Shown: positions 28,777 to 37,055 of the stretch, piece after piece
Position numbering within the stretch: position 1 is the first letter of the stretch
Layout of the letters: each line of letters begins with the position of its first letter
Made by a program: the position numbers and the translations under genes
The notes under the pieces: generated by a model
The model's input: the letters and a program-made list of their open reading frames with translations, nothing else
Told to the model about the DNA's origin: nothing
Databases searched by the model: none
Assembly: GCF_019977195.1 (NCBI RefSeq)
Contig: NZ_AP024643.1
Location: 4,154,001 to 4,218,000 of the forward strand
Direction: 5' to 3'
DNA from: Arthrobacter sp. StoSoilA2
GTDB taxonomy: Bacteria > Actinomycetota > Actinomycetes > Actinomycetales > Micrococcaceae
DNA length: 64,000 bases

Positions 28777-30765
28777 GTGACGCGATTCTGGACTCGGCTT
28801 TGTGTTGTCCTAACGGTCATTCTGGGCGTGAACTACGTGGCGTGGCGCTGGCTGGCTTCGCTGAACTGGGAAGCGTGGTGGATCGCTGTTCCGTTGGTGA
28901 TTGCCGAGACCTACAGCCTCATTGACGTCATGCTCTTCGGCATGACGGTGTGGAACCTGAAGATCCGCAAGCCACCGCCCGCGGCACCGGACACTGCTAC
29001 GGTGGACGTTTTCATCACCACGTACAACGAACCCCTGGACCTGGTCATGACGACGGCCCTCGCCGCCAAGGACATCCGCTGGCCGCACAGTACCTGGATC
29101 CTGGACGACGGCGACCGCCCTGAGATGCGCGAGCTCGCCGAGTCGAACGGAATCGGCTACGTGACCCGCGGTGCCGATTGGACACCGGACATGCCGCGGC
29201 ACGCCAAAGCCGGGAACCTGAACAATGCGCTCATGATTACATCGGGCGAGTACCTGTTGATTCTCGACGCCGACCAGATCCCCGAGCCGGACATCCTGGA
29301 CAAGACATTGGGCTACTTCAACGATGACCGTGTGGCGTTGGTCCAAACGCCCCAGTACTTCGTCAACGTTCCCGCCGACGATCCTCTGGGCAGCCAGGCT
29401 CCCCTCTTCTATGGGCCAATCCAGCAAGGCAAGGACGGCTGGAACGCGGCGTTCTTCTGCGGCTCCAACGCCATCCTGCGTAGGGAAGCCCTCATGCAGC
29501 TTGGTTTGGTGGGCTACGTCAAGGCCACCGAGAAGAGTGTGCGCCGTGCTCTGGCTGCGTCCCGCACCGCTATTAAGAAGGCCCGGCGATCGCCCGAGGC
29601 TGAAAACCCGCTGGTCGAGCAAATGTTGAACGAGGTGGAAGCCGCAACCGAAAACGCCCAGCAGGAGCTCGAAGCCGGGGCTTCCCTGAGCGAGATCACG
29701 TACCGTGTGCGCCGCAAAGTGGACGACGCCGTGCGCACGCTCGTGGCCGCCGACTTCTCAGCGCTCCAATCCGACCTCGAAGAAATCGCCGCCATGGAAC
29801 TGGCCCACGTCGGCGAGTCTGGTGTCACAACAGTGGCGAGTGACGCCGTCGACCGGATGTCCGGACGCGACTGGTCACCGCTGGGCGCCCTCGAATCGGT
29901 CCATGCAGTCCTGGATGCCATTTCCGTGGAACGAACCGGCGAAGCCCAGCCGATCATGCCCTTGGCCACGATCTCCGTCACCGAAGACATGGCTACCGCG
30001 ATGCGCCTGCACGCCCTCGGCTGGAAGAGCGTCTACCACCACGAAGTCCTGGCGAACGGGCTGGCTCCCGAGGACATCAAGACCATGCTGACCCAACGCC
30101 TTCGCTGGGCCCAAGGCACCATGCAGGTCCTCCTGCGCGAGAACCCTCTGGTCCAACGCCGCCTCACCTGGGGCCAGCGGCTCATGTACTTCTCCACCAT
30201 GTGGAGCTACCTGAGCGGCTTCGCGGCCGTCGTCTACTTTGCGGCCCCGATCATTTATCTGACGCTCGGCATCCTTCCGGTGACCAGCCTGAGCTTCGAC
30301 TTCTTCATCCGTTTCATCCCGTTCATGGTGGTAAACCAGATGCTGTTCGTCATCGCCGGGCATGGGATCCCCACCTGGCGCGGGCAGCAGTACAGCCTCG
30401 CTCTGTTCCCCACGTGGATCAAGGCCTGCACGACGGCGGCACGCAACGTCTGGTTCGGGCGTCCCCTCGGATTCGCCGTCACCCCCAAGGCCAGACAGAG
30501 TGGCGGCCCCAGTTGGAGCCTGATTCGTCCACAGATCATCGTTGCTGCATTGCTTGCCCTTGCACTGGTTGTTGGGCTTGCCCGGCTTCTTTCTGGCCTG
30601 TCGGAGCCCCTCGGAACCCTGGTGAATGTAGCGTGGGTAGCCTTCGACCTTGTGGTCCTGAGCGTCCTGGTCAAGGCAGTTTTGTACAAGGGCTTTGTCC
30701 CTGAGGAATTGGCGGGTCCGGAAGGTCCTGGACGCCCCGAAGAGAGGAATGCTGATGCAGTTTAG
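28777..30765 (+). CDS. Membrane glycosyltransferase family 2 (cellulose-synthase-like) with central insertion
   Basis: A 662-residue protein. Two N-terminal helices (9-60) precede a GT2 core: TTYNEPLDLV (81-90), LDDGDR, LDADQIPE (163-170), TED (402-404) and QRLRWAQG (440-447), the D-DxD-TED-QxxRW signature of processive synthases. C-terminal helices from about 460 to 640 follow. Between the substrate site and TED, about 150 residues (250-398) of charged helical sequence are inserted. No PilZ domain is seen. Start is the GTG behind GGGGGAAC; an in-frame GTG at 28684 overlaps the upstream gene. It likely makes an exported polysaccharide. Confidence 0.88.
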   Translation: MTRFWTRLCVVLTVILGVNYVAWRWLASLNWEAWWIAVPLVIAETYSLIDVMLFGMTVWNLKIRKPPPAAPDTATVDVFITTYNEPLDLVMTTALAAKDIRWPHSTWILDDGDRPEMRELAESNGIGYVTRGADWTPDMPRHAKAGNLNNALMITSGEYLLILDADQIPEPDILDKTLGYFNDDRVALVQTPQYFVNVPADDPLGSQAPLFYGPIQQGKDGWNAAFFCGSNAILRREALMQLGLVGYVKATEKSVRRALAASRTAIKKARRSPEAENPLVEQMLNEVEAATENAQQELEAGASLSEITYRVRRKVDDAVRTLVAADFSALQSDLEEIAAMELAHVGESGVTTVASDAVDRMSGRDWSPLGALESVHAVLDAISVERTGEAQPIMPLATISVTEDMATAMRLHALGWKSVYHHEVLANGLAPEDIKTMLTQRLRWAQGTMQVLLRENPLVQRRLTWGQRLMYFSTMWSYLSGFAAVVYFAAPIIYLTLGILPVTSLSFDFFIRFIPFMVVNQMLFVIAGHGIPTWRGQQYSLALFPTWIKACTTAARNVWFGRPLGFAVTPKARQSGGPSWSLIRPQIIVAALLALALVVGLARLLSGLSEPLGTLVNVAWVAFDLVVLSVLVKAVLYKGFVPEELAGPEGPGRPEERNADAV

Positions 30766-31087
30766 CTACGAGGTCAAAGACTCCTACGCGGAGGTGAAGA
30801 GCGTCGGCCGGTTGAACATGGTGGCCGCTCCGAAGCTGCGGGAACTAGTGGCAGAGGTTGTGGCTGGTGGATCCAGCCGCGTTGTAGTGAACCTTGCAGA
30901 AACGGACTTCATGGATTCCTCCGGCCTCGGAGCCCTCATCGGTTGCCTCAAAGCGGCCCGACAGGCAGGTGGCGATTTGCGGATCTCCGGCGTGCAGCCC
31001 CAGGTCAAAATGGTGCTGGAACTTACCAACATGGACCGCGTTCTGACCGCGTACTCCTCAGCCGAGGAGGCGTTCGGAAATGACTGA
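30755..31087 (+). CDS. STAS-domain anti-anti-sigma-like protein (RsbV type)
   Basis: A 110-residue STAS protein with the phospho-serine motif FMDSSGLGALIGCLKAARQAGGDLRISGV. It should be phosphorylated by the RsbW-like kinase encoded next and dephosphorylated by the PP2C protein encoded upstream. The ATG at 30755 has AGAGGA at a proper distance and overlaps the glycosyltransferase stop. An ATG two codons earlier is too close to that site. Confidence 0.9.
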   Translation: MQFSYEVKDSYAEVKSVGRLNMVAAPKLRELVAEVVAGGSSRVVVNLAETDFMDSSGLGALIGCLKAARQAGGDLRISGVQPQVKMVLELTNMDRVLTAYSSAEEAFGND

Positions 31088-31499
31088 GGTCATCGCACGC
31101 AGGGGCTACCACGGGCCGTCCAACGAGGAAGCAATCGATGCCATCCACGGCGAAATTGATGCCTTGTGGGACGACGCCTCCTTCGTCCCTGACATGGACC
31201 GGATGACCTTCACCACCGCAGTCATTGAAGCCGCCGCCAACATCGTGCAACACGCCCTTCCCGTGGGCGAGAAGCCCGTGGAGATCGGTGTGGATATCAG
31301 CGTCCGGCCCACCCGCCTGGTGGCCAGGGTCAGTGCGTTCAACGCCCGCGAGCCCTTCGCTGAAGACATGCAGTCCGACATGCCGGACGAGGACGCAGAA
31401 TCCGGGCGGGGCCTTGCGCTCATCGAGGCCTTGGTGACAACCGTGACCTTCGAACGCCAGGACGGCACCAACACGTGGATCCTGACCCGCAACACCTGA
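31080..31499 (+). CDS. RsbW-like histidine-kinase-type ATPase (anti-sigma/switch kinase)
   Basis: A 139-residue GHKL ATPase of the HATPase_c_2 kind: N-box EAAANIVQHA (about 50-59) and G-box ESGRGLALIEAL (about 111-122). It likely phosphorylates the STAS protein and binds a partner, either a sigma factor or the glycosyltransferase complex; no sigma gene is adjacent. The ATG overlaps the STAS gene by 8 bases. Its stop codon already lies inside the first unit of a 32-bp tandem repeat. Confidence 0.88.
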   Translation: MTEVIARRGYHGPSNEEAIDAIHGEIDALWDDASFVPDMDRMTFTTAVIEAAANIVQHALPVGEKPVEIGVDISVRPTRLVARVSAFNAREPFAEDMQSDMPDEDAESGRGLALIEALVTTVTFERQDGTNTWILTRNT

Positions 31500-31677
31500 T
31501 CCTCGCTCACATCCAACGCCTTTTCGGGCGATCCTCACTCACATCCAACGCCTTTTCCGGCGATCCTCGCTCACATCCCACGCCTTTTCGGGCGATCCTC
31601 GCTCACATCCCACCGGTTTCCGGGCGATCCTCGCTCACATCCCACGCCTTTTCGGGCGATCCTCGCTCACATCCCAC
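31498..31677. repeat. 32-bp tandem repeat, locus B (5 full units and a partial sixth)
   Basis: Units begin with GATCCTC(G/A)CTCACATCC at 31498, 31530, 31562, 31594, 31626 and 31658, each exactly 32 bases apart. Most also carry a small CGCC-TTTTC-GGGCG hairpin. There are no spacers, so it is not a CRISPR array. The first unit overlaps the stop codon of the upstream kinase gene. Confidence 0.9.
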
Positions 31678-31785
31678 GACCCTGGGTCGCGGGGTGTGGT
31701 GTTCTGCCCATCGCCAGACATGACGCAACTGTGAAAGCATTCCGTGAGGCCCGGCGTCGAGGGCTTGATGAAACTGGGGGATGAC

Positions 31786-32340
31786 ATGGACCGCCGAAAG
31801 GGCCGCACTGCACGGAAAGTACTGGCAGGTGCTCTGATACTTGGGGCGGCAATCATGGTGGGCTGCTCCGCTCCTGACGGCCCCCATACCGAACCCAGCA
31901 GTCCCCCTCCGGTGACTGCCGAGCCTGCCCCGGTTGCAGAGAGCTTCACAAAGTACGACGCCCTGCGCAGGGATCTGATCGCGGCATTGGAGAAGACGAT
32001 GCCGGCAATCACCTGGGCTGTGGACAAGCCTGCCACCATGGCTCTGGCGAGCGACGGCCGGTGCATATTTCACCCGGCGAGCATGAAGAGCAGTGCAGAT
32101 ATTGTGGAGCCATCCAAGAATTTTGAAGCCGTCTTCGCTACGGCCGATCCCATCCTTAAGCGGCACGAATTCCCCGCCTTCGATGGAATTGATGCAGTTC
32201 CCGGCGGATGGACAGTAACCCGCAGCACGGACGGAACCGGTGCCACAGTAATCCTTGAGTCCAAAAACCCGGCATATCTGCGCATGAACGTTCCCGTGGA
32301 TTCCAAGACCTGCGACCCCACGGAGCTTCCGGCGAGCTAA
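31786..32340 (+). CDS. Putative lipoprotein, unknown function
   Basis: A 184-residue protein. The N-terminus MDRRKGRTARKVLAGALILG leads into the lipobox IMVGC (cysteine near residue 27), followed by a Pro/Ser-rich linker and a small folded domain with two cysteines (GRCIFHP and SKTCDP) that may form a disulfide. No family is recognised. The ATG at 31786 follows GGGGGA. It lies 84 bases before the WXG-calpain gene on the same strand, so the two may be linked. Confidence 0.75.
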   Translation: MDRRKGRTARKVLAGALILGAAIMVGCSAPDGPHTEPSSPPPVTAEPAPVAESFTKYDALRRDLIAALEKTMPAITWAVDKPATMALASDGRCIFHPASMKSSADIVEPSKNFEAVFATADPILKRHEFPAFDGIDAVPGGWTVTRSTDGTGATVILESKNPAYLRMNVPVDSKTCDPTELPAS

Positions 32341-32424
32341 GGGGAAGTTCTACCCATCGCCATGAGCAGCTCCTCACAGATAACTTGGCTTAGGCTTCAG
32401 CGTCAAACATAGGGGGACAGACAG

Positions 32425-33504
32425 ATGCCGGGATTCTACGGTGCTGACGTTGATCAACTTCGGGCGCTCGCCAAGACAATGTCCCGGCATTCGGACAAAA
32501 TGAGCACGCTTTCGCTGGAATTGGGCCAGCTCATATCCAGCGCGCCGTGGGAGGGCCGCGACGCAGTGATGTTCCGGGCGGCTTGGGAGTCGGAGCACCG
32601 CCCCATGCTGAAGCTGATTTCCGGCGAGTTGCAAAGCCAGGCCAACGAACTGAGCCGCAATGCAGACGAGCAGGACAAGACCAGTTCGGAAGGCAGCCGT
32701 AGCGGTGACGCAGGCAAACAGGATTCAAATCCTCCCGGCGATCCGGGGCCGTTGGATCCTGATACCTCGGATGTAGATGTTCCAGGCGACGTCCGTAAAG
32801 ATCCCGATGCGGGCGATCCGAGCGATATCCACCAAGGGCAAATCGGCGACTGCTGGCTCTTGGCGGGCATAGGCTCTGTGGCACAGACGTTGGAGCGCGA
32901 AGGCAAACTCGACGAGTTCCTTGCCTCCCACATGCGTCCCGTGGGAGACCCTCCAACGCATTGGGTTGTGACTCTGTACGAAGACGGGGAACCCGTCGAA
33001 GTGACGGTGGAGGCCAAGTCCACTGGAGGTGGAGTCCGGGGCGCCGACGGCCAGCCGAACTGGCTTTCCATTTATGAACGTGCTGCGGCCGAGCACCGTG
33101 GCGGTTCATACGATGACATTGATGGCGGGTTCAGCAACGATGCAATGGAGCTCATGACGGGACAGTCCGCGGATAAGGACGGCGAACTGGACCTCGACGA
33201 GATCGAAGACAAACTAGCTGACGGTCAGGCGGTCTCGGTTGGCACCCAAGACGTCAAGGACGACGACTTTGACTGGTTCTGGGAGCCGGACGAGGTCAGC
33301 CGCACGGATGTCGTCCCCAACCACGCCTACATAGTGGTGGACGTAAAGACCAACGACGACGGCGAGAAAGTTGTGGTTCTGGCCAACCCGTGGGGCCCGG
33401 CCGGAGGCAAGCTGGACGGCGAGCCGAAGGCCGGCACCCTGGAACTGACCGAGGATGAGTACAAGGAAAACTTTGACTCCGTGTACTCCGTGGGCGTGAA
33501 GTAA
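32425..33504 (+). CDS. WXG100-like / calpain-type cysteine protease fusion (candidate secreted effector)
   Basis: A 359-residue protein in three parts. Residues 1-85 are helical with PWEGRDAVMF (Trp42-Glu43-Gly44), as in WXG100/ESAT-6-like proteins exported by type VII systems. Residues 86-132 are an acidic Pro/Asp/Gly linker. Residues 133-359 look like a C2 (calpain) protease: HQGQIGDCWLLAGIGSVAQ with Cys143, NHAYIVVDVK with His300, and LANPWG with Asn321 make the Cys-His-Asn triad. No signal peptide. RBS GGGGGA. An interbacterial toxin or cell-surface protease is inferred from architecture. A small gene follows after 2 bases. Confidence 0.85.
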   Translation: MPGFYGADVDQLRALAKTMSRHSDKMSTLSLELGQLISSAPWEGRDAVMFRAAWESEHRPMLKLISGELQSQANELSRNADEQDKTSSEGSRSGDAGKQDSNPPGDPGPLDPDTSDVDVPGDVRKDPDAGDPSDIHQGQIGDCWLLAGIGSVAQTLEREGKLDEFLASHMRPVGDPPTHWVVTLYEDGEPVEVTVEAKSTGGGVRGADGQPNWLSIYERAAAEHRGGSYDDIDGGFSNDAMELMTGQSADKDGELDLDEIEDKLADGQAVSVGTQDVKDDDFDWFWEPDEVSRTDVVPNHAYIVVDVKTNDDGEKVVVLANPWGPAGGKLDGEPKAGTLELTEDEYKENFDSVYSVGVK

Positions 33505-33506
33505 GG

Positions 33507-33785
33507 ATGACCGTGGAACAGCTGGTTACAGTCAAGCAAGGCATGCAGCCCACGTTTGACGGCGTCAGGGTGGGGGTTGTGAAGATCGGAATTGCCGACG
33601 GTGCTCCCGCCATCCAGTTCTGGATCCGCACCGCCGAACAGGAACGAAAGCAGGCTTTCCGCGCAGGTCAGTCGGTCGCCCTTCCGGGGGCTGGCCTCTT
33701 GACAATCGCTTCGATCCAGCCCGCCGATGGCACCACCCCGGCTTCGGCGACTCTGGCGTACGACGCCGGTCACGTCACCGAGTGA
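33507..33785 (+). CDS. Small protein coupled to the calpain-like gene (possible inhibitor)
   Basis: A 92-residue protein with mainly beta-strand character (VRVGVVKIGI, AIQFWIRTAEQE, GLLTIASIQP). No signal peptide or membrane segment, no recognised family. It starts 2 bases after the protease stop and is almost certainly co-translated. Its place suggests an immunity or regulatory partner of the protease, but no sequence motif shows this. Confidence 0.65.
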   Translation: MTVEQLVTVKQGMQPTFDGVRVGVVKIGIADGAPAIQFWIRTAEQERKQAFRAGQSVALPGAGLLTIASIQPADGTTPASATLAYDAGHVTE

Positions 33786-33801
33786 TCGTCGGCGCCGGCA
33801 T

Positions 33802-33903
33802 GATGTGAGAGAACATCCGGCGAAACCGGTCAGGAAGTGAGAGAACATCGGAAGTACGGATGCTCGCTCACATCCAACGGGTTTTCGTGGGATGCTCGCT
33901 CAC
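33802..33903. repeat. 32-bp-period repeat, locus C (2 inverted + 2 direct units)
   Basis: GATGTGAGAGAACATC starts at 33802 and GAAGTGAGAGAACATC at 33834, 32 bases apart. The opposite orientation GATGCTCGCTCAC starts at 33859 and 33891, again 32 apart. They sit between two convergent genes, so the pairs face each other. Confidence 0.8.
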
Positions 33904-34998
33904 TTACGCCTTGTCGATGGCCTCTTTCAGTGCGCCCAGAACCAAGGTCACCGAGGCGATGTTTGCGTTGGGCCCCATCATTCCGATGCGCCAGACAGTA
34001 TCCGCGAACTCGCCCACGCCCGAACCGATCTCCATACTGAAGTTCTCGAGGAGGTAAGCACGGACGGCAGCCGAGTTGACGCCGTCGGGTACCTTCACGG
34101 TGGTGAGGCTCGGCAGCCGTGCGCCTTCAGCGGCAAACAGCTCAAGTCCCATGTCCTCCAGGCCACTCTGCAGCGCAGCGCCGGCAGCGCGGTGGCGGGC
34201 TTGTACGACGTCGAGCCCCTCGGCGAGGATGCGGTCCAGCGCGGCTTCGAGGCCGGCGATCATGGTGACCGGCGCGGTGTGGTGGTACGTGCGGGCACCA
34301 CTCGCCGCCCCTACGTAGCCACCGAGCAAGCCGATATCCAGGTACCACGAGCGCGGATCCTTGATACGCCGCTCAAAGGCCCGGTCCGAGACCGTGAACG
34401 GCGAAAGCCCTGGTGGCACGCCCAGGCACTTTTGAGTCCCGGCATATCCGACGTCGATCCCCCAGTCGTCTGCCCGAAGTTCGAGTCCGCCGATGGACGT
34501 CACGGCGTCGGTGATCAACAGGGCGTCGCCCTTGCCTGCGCCCAGCGCAGCGATGTCGGAGAGAACGCCGACGGAAGTCTCGGCGTGAACGGCGGCGATC
34601 ACCTTGGGATGTGGGTGTGCCGCGAGCACGCGGTCAGCATCAACGGGCTGGCCCCACTCATGGTCAACACGGACGACAGTTGCGCCGCACCGCCGGGCGA
34701 CCTCGCACATGCGTGCTCCGAAGAGTCCGTTGACAGCGATCACTGCCACGTCGCCGTCGGAGACGGTGTTCACGAATGCTGCCTCCATGCCGCCTGAACC
34801 TGTGGCGCTCAGCGGGAGCGTGCGCGCATTCGAAGTACCCCAGACGGCCCGCAGCCCCTCGCACGTCCGGTCCAGGCGTTCGATGAAGACGGGATCCAAA
34901 TGCCCGAGCACCGGGTAGGCCAGCGCGGCCATGGCCTCGGGGTAGCAGTTGCTCGGGCCGGGACCGAACAGGAACCTGGACGTCAATATGTCTGGCAT
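33904..34998 (-). CDS. Alanine/(S)-ureidoglycine-glyoxylate aminotransferase-like protein (PucG type)
   Basis: A 364-residue class V PLP enzyme: FLFGPGPSNCYPEAMAAL at the start, SATGSGGMEAAF, DAVTSIGGLELRADDWGID and the PLP lysine in GTQKCLGVPPGLSP (about 192). It transfers an amino group to glyoxylate; in purine degraders the donor is (S)-ureidoglycine. Allantoinase and glyoxylate carboligase at 20-26 kb and uraD-uraH at 36 kb support the purine role. Plain alanine-glyoxylate or serine-glyoxylate transamination is the alternative. RBS GAAGGAG. Confidence 0.82.
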   Translation of the reverse strand: MPDILTSRFLFGPGPSNCYPEAMAALAYPVLGHLDPVFIERLDRTCEGLRAVWGTSNARTLPLSATGSGGMEAAFVNTVSDGDVAVIAVNGLFGARMCEVARRCGATVVRVDHEWGQPVDADRVLAAHPHPKVIAAVHAETSVGVLSDIAALGAGKGDALLITDAVTSIGGLELRADDWGIDVGYAGTQKCLGVPPGLSPFTVSDRAFERRIKDPRSWYLDIGLLGGYVGAASGARTYHHTAPVTMIAGLEAALDRILAEGLDVVQARHRAAGAALQSGLEDMGLELFAAEGARLPSLTTVKVPDGVNSAAVRAYLLENFSMEIGSGVGEFADTVWRIGMMGPNANIASVTLVLGALKEAIDKA

Positions 34999-35131
34999 GT
35001 GCGAACTCCTTCAGCTGGTTCTCGTCATTCTGCCCCAGCGTGCGGTGCGGGGCGAGCCACATCGGCTGCCCCAAGCCCAAACTGCTAAGGTTACTCACCA
35101 CTACGGAGGCCGCCACGGTGAGGGGACAAGG

Positions 35132-35962
35132 GTGACGACTGAAGGAAAAGAGCAACCGGAGCAGGGCGTCCGCGGCGAGGTCAGCCAGGACCGGTTCGTC
35201 GCAGGGCAGGACCTCACACGGTGGAAATCCCCGGTAGGCCGCGTCCTGGCGGGAGCTGCACAGTGGATCACCACACTGCTGGGCCCGTATGCGGCGCTGA
35301 TCATCACGTTGGCCGTGGGACTTGTCATTGCCGTGTCCCTCGCTGTGGCTTTTGGTGAGGTTTACGAGTCGGTCACTGAAGCCGACGGGGTTGCGGGCCT
35401 TGACCATCCGGTCCTTGACGCCGCCAGGTCCGTTCGCTCCCCCGCGCTGGATCTCGCCGTCACTGCATACACGAATGTTGGCGGCACGGTTGGCATGCCC
35501 ATTATCGCGGTGGGGATCATGATCGCCTTGGCCACGAAGCGTCGCTCCTGGACTCCTGTCATCCTGATGTTGACGGCGGGCTTGGGCTCACTCCTCATGA
35601 CTGTCCTGGGCAAGCCTCTGTTTGGCCGCACCCGCCCTGACCTCGCGGACGCAATTCCGCCGTACGAGCAATCGCCGTCGTTTCCCAGCGGCCACTCCCT
35701 GAATTCAATCGTGATCGCAGGAATCGTGGCTTACTTGATCATTCTTCGCCTCAAAACGGCAAAGGCCAGAATCATCACGGTGGTGGTGGCATCGGCGTTT
35801 GCCGCAACCATGGGCTTGAGTCGTGTCTACCTCGGGCACCACTGGCTCACTGATGTTCTGGCCGCTTGGATTCTCGGGATAGCCTGGCTTGCCTTAGTCA
35901 TTACGGCGCACCGCCTCTACCTGACTGTGAGAACGCGGCGCTCCGGCGCGGTACTCTCTTGA
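35132..35962 (+). CDS. PAP2-family membrane phosphatase
   Basis: A 276-residue integral membrane protein with about six helices and the three acid-phosphatase motifs: KPLFGRTRP, FPSGHS and SRVYLGHHWLTD. It probably dephosphorylates undecaprenyl pyrophosphate or phosphatidyl-type lipids on the outer face. The GTG at 35132 follows GAGGGGA; longer in-frame starts run back into the divergent aminotransferase gene. No operon partner. Its end overlaps the -35 of the uraD promoter. Confidence 0.87.
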   Translation: MTTEGKEQPEQGVRGEVSQDRFVAGQDLTRWKSPVGRVLAGAAQWITTLLGPYAALIITLAVGLVIAVSLAVAFGEVYESVTEADGVAGLDHPVLDAARSVRSPALDLAVTAYTNVGGTVGMPIIAVGIMIALATKRRSWTPVILMLTAGLGSLLMTVLGKPLFGRTRPDLADAIPPYEQSPSFPSGHSLNSIVIAGIVAYLIILRLKTAKARIITVVVASAFAATMGLSRVYLGHHWLTDVLAAWILGIAWLALVITAHRLYLTVRTRRSGAVLS

Positions 35963-36056
35963 CACCAGCCTAAGTGCTCGGCTTAACTATTTACGTATGC
36001 TGAAATAACAGTTCCATGATGCGGAATCAATAGAAGCAAGCTTCCTCCTGCCGGAA
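35959..36056 (+). promoter_or_regulatory. Promoter and operator pair upstream of uraD
   Basis: TTGACA (35959-35964) and TTAACT (35983-35988) are 18 bases apart. Downstream are two TTCC-N7-GGAA palindromes: TTCCATGATGCGGAA (36012-36026) and TTCCTCCTGCCGGAA (36042-36056), 30 bp apart. The first closely matches TTCCACAAAGCGGAA before hyi, so both purine loci may share a regulator. Confidence 0.6.
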
Positions 36057-36117
36057 AGCAGGAGTTCCGCATAGCCCACACCATGGATGCCAGCATTTGC
36101 ACGAGGATGACACAAGC

Positions 36118-36627
36118 ATGGAGCTTGCAGTATTCAACAGTGTTGACCGGGACGAGGCCATCAGGACCCTGACCCCTTGCCTGGATATCAGCCGCTGGGT
36201 TGAGGACGTCGCGGACGCCCGACCCTTCACGAGCGTCGACGAACTGCTGGGGCAGGCCCGCCAAGCTGCCGAGCCGTTCACGCCGGAAGAGGTGGAGTCC
36301 GCACTGGCCCACCACCCCCGGATCGGCGAGCGGCCCAAGGCCCAAACCACCGAAGCGGCCATGTCCCGTTCGGAACAGTCCGGAGTGGACCCCAGCGACG
36401 ACGGCACGGCCGCTGCCCTCGCAGAGGGAAACCGCGCCTACGAAGAGAAGTTCGGCAGGGTCTTCCTGATCCGCGCGGCAGGACGCAGCGCCGAGGAGAT
36501 CCTCGGCTCCCTTCAGGAGCGGCTCACCCACACCCCCGAAGAAGAAGACGTAATCGTGGCTGGCCAGCTGCGCGAGATAGCATTGCTGCGACTCGCAGGC
36601 GTGATCAGCGAAGGAGAAAATTCATGA
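36118..36627 (+). CDS. uraD: OHCU decarboxylase
   Basis: A 169-residue protein of the 2-oxo-4-hydroxy-4-carboxy-5-ureidoimidazoline decarboxylase family: ALAHHPRIGER (catalytic His region), GNRAYEEKFGRVFLIRAAGRSAEEIL and the C-terminal QLREIALLRLAG. It makes (S)-allantoin in the urate pathway. The ATG at 36118 is favoured over one at 36097, as it lies 11 bases after GAGG. It overlaps uraH by ATGA. Confidence 0.93.
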   Translation: MELAVFNSVDRDEAIRTLTPCLDISRWVEDVADARPFTSVDELLGQARQAAEPFTPEEVESALAHHPRIGERPKAQTTEAAMSRSEQSGVDPSDDGTAAALAEGNRAYEEKFGRVFLIRAAGRSAEEILGSLQERLTHTPEEEDVIVAGQLREIALLRLAGVISEGENS

Positions 36628-36965
36628 CCGTTTCACAGGTAACTACGCACATCCTGGACACCGGTTCCGGACGCCCGGCGGCTGGGGTCGCCGTCGTACT
36701 TTACGTCCGCGAAGGCGATAGCTGGACCCTGGTCGCAAAGGGCGAGACCGACGCCGACGGCCGCATCAAGGATCTCGGTCCGGAGCGGATTCCCGGCGGC
36801 GCCTACCGTCTGAACTTCGCCACTGGCGATTACTACGAGGGCCTTGGCACGGAAACGTTCTTCCCGGAAGTGGACCTGAACTTCACGGTTTCGGACGCCG
36901 GTGAGCACTATCACGTGCCGCTGCTGCTAAGCCCGTTCGCGTTTTCGACGTACCGCGGCAGCTGA
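36624..36965 (+). CDS. uraH: 5-hydroxyisourate hydrolase (transthyretin-like)
   Basis: A 113-residue transthyretin-related protein. It starts VTTHILDTGSGRPAAGVAVVLY and ends with the signature SPFAFSTYRGS; conserved His near residue 9 and Arg in the TDADGRIKDL region are visible. It hydrolyses 5-hydroxyisourate to OHCU, the step before UraD. Urate oxidase, the usual third partner, is not in the window. Confidence 0.95.
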   Translation: MTVSQVTTHILDTGSGRPAAGVAVVLYVREGDSWTLVAKGETDADGRIKDLGPERIPGGAYRLNFATGDYYEGLGTETFFPEVDLNFTVSDAGEHYHVPLLLSPFAFSTYRGS

Positions 36966-36976
36966 CTCTGCCGAAC

Positions 36977-37031
36977 TTGTGTACAAATAATGCCCCTACG
37001 GAGCAATCCGAGGGGCATTATCTGTACACAA
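36977..37031. terminator. Nested inverted repeat after uraH
   Basis: The inner stem ATAATGCCCCT / AGGGGCATTAT (36987-36997, 37011-37021) is wrapped by an outer TTGTGTACA / TGTACACAA pair (36977-36985, 37023-37031). It probably ends uraD-uraH transcription. The outer arms could also be a binding site for the next gene. Confidence 0.6.
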
Positions 37032-37055
37032 ACAGGGAACGGTAGGCTGGAAGGC

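Noticed and set aside
31498..31677. CRISPR array
   Set aside because: Units are contiguous with no unique spacers, and no cas genes are near.
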